This document shows, in pieces, positions 48,108-48,474 of a stretch of DNA of 48,474 nucleotides. The notes beneath the pieces are model-generated. The model was not told where the DNA came from. It did no database searches and was given only the letters and a program-made list of their open reading frames with translations. Numbering within the stretch: the stretch's first letter is position 1; the number at the start of each line of letters is the position of its first letter. The translations under genes and the position numbers were made by a program. The DNA lies in assembly GCF_023534745.1 (NCBI RefSeq), contig NZ_JAMHJQ010000016.1, forward strand, positions 154,734 through 203,207. The letters are read 5' to 3'. This stretch comes from Streptomyces sp. 35G-GA-8 (GTDB lineage Bacteria > Actinomycetota > Actinomycetes > Streptomycetales > Streptomycetaceae).

Positions 48108-48474
48108 GGACCGAGGGGTAATCGGGGTGAGCCGGGGGGGGGGTGGGTTCCCGGCCTGCGGCCCGGTGGGCCCTGCGGGGCGCGGAAGTGGAGTGGGGCG
48201 GCCCGGCACCGGCAAAGCGACTGACGGCATGTGGGAGGCCGGGACTCATGCCCCGCTGGTGGGGGTGCGTTGTTGGGTGGGGGTTCGTGCCGAGGGGTAA
48301 CCGGGGTTACCCGGAGGGTCCAGAGACGGGTGGGGGCCGCCCCTAGGTTTCAGTTTCGCGGTTCCGGGTCGGGTATCAAGGGCGCTCCTTCGTCGCGTCG
48401 GCAAGCCGATGACCTCCGGTCACCCTTGACACCCGCCCCTCCACCGCAAGTGCAGCTTTGAGGGGGGCGGCCCG
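48108..48474. other. G-rich gene-free tail of the window
   Basis: 367 bp with no convincing gene. It contains a run of 10 G at 48134-48143, several GGGG tracts able to form quadruplexes, and a repeated GAGGGGTAAxCGGGGT element (48114 and 48291). The window ends in this region, so a gene could begin beyond it. Confidence 0.5.
48295..48312. promoter_or_regulatory. Perfect 8-bp palindrome GGGTAACC-GG-GGTTACCC
   Basis: Arms 48295-48302 and 48305-48312, 2-bp spacer. Symmetry and spacing are like an operator for a dimeric repressor such as a TetR or MarR protein; a related, less perfect copy (GGGTAATCGGGGT) lies at 48117. No adjacent gene is visible to the right, so the target is unknown. Confidence 0.4.

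Overview
The window is about 48 kb of high-GC actinobacterial chromosome, almost certainly Streptomyces. It has GTG starts, ATGA/GTGA gene overlaps, an LAxTG sorting signal, an SCO2400-like zinc-ribbon protein, a type I-E CRISPR repeat typical of streptomycetes, GPP34 and DUF4232 families, and strongly GC3-biased codons. No rRNA, tRNA, transposase or phage gene was recognised. The content reads as accessory and secondary-metabolism rich rather than core.

Layout. 1-10 kb: the 3' end of an unknown extracytoplasmic protein, a DUF4232 secreted protein, a secreted phytase/esterase-like protein, an SCO2400-like protein, a secreted DD-peptidase-like serine hydrolase, then a four-gene overlapping operon (XRE regulator, ImmA/IrrE metallopeptidase, 7-TM MAB_1171c protein, MpaB-like oxygenase). 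10.5-12.3 kb: an LAQTG cell-wall protein. 12.4-19 kb: RiPP cluster 1 on the minus strand, made of an MFS exporter, an S9 (prolyl-oligopeptidase fold) peptidase, a 39-residue precursor, a B12-binding radical SAM methyltransferase of the RiPP-maturation type, and a DUF5825-like partner. The precursor has a Val/Thr/Ile-rich stretch, SVGVTVTIP, with a proline on each side of the predicted cuts. This suggests C-methylation followed by post-proline excision or cyclisation.

19.9-28.9 kb: a SUKH-type immunity module with one frameshifted member, an NAD epimerase, an S33 hydrolase, an SDR, a cytochrome P450, a second DD-peptidase-like hydrolase paralogous to the first, an orphan type I-E CRISPR array (11 repeats, 10 spacers, no cas genes here), and an AhpD-like protein. 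29-30.6 kb: a secreted PHB-depolymerase-family esterase.

30.7-42.1 kb: RiPP cluster 2, interpreted as a linaridin-like pathway. Two precursors share the leader/core junction P-V-L-A-T-P, comparable to the ATP start of mature cypemycin. Downstream on the minus strand lie a LinH-like membrane/alpha-beta-hydrolase fusion, a LinL-like protein, two very small membrane peptides, a LinM-like methyltransferase, a LinT-like ABC exporter and a phytoene-desaturase-like oxidoreductase. The precursors contain no Cys and there is no CypD-type decarboxylase, so an aminovinyl-cysteine ring is not expected. A 14-bp hairpin between the precursors and the enzymes looks like an attenuator. Divergently transcribed are an ABC-2 exporter and a DesK/NarL-type two-component system; the shared promoter region carries TGAC-N4-GTCA palindromes phased at 22-bp steps.

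42.2-48.5 kb: a GPP34 protein, a polyprenyl-phosphate glycosyltransferase with a YfhO-like partner (cell-envelope glycosylation), a possible small-RNA/attenuator region, an EspR-like HTH protein, a PAP2-like membrane protein, and a G-rich tail. Short expandable minisatellites recur throughout, both inside and outside genes. All functional assignments are from reading the sequence only; no database search was run.
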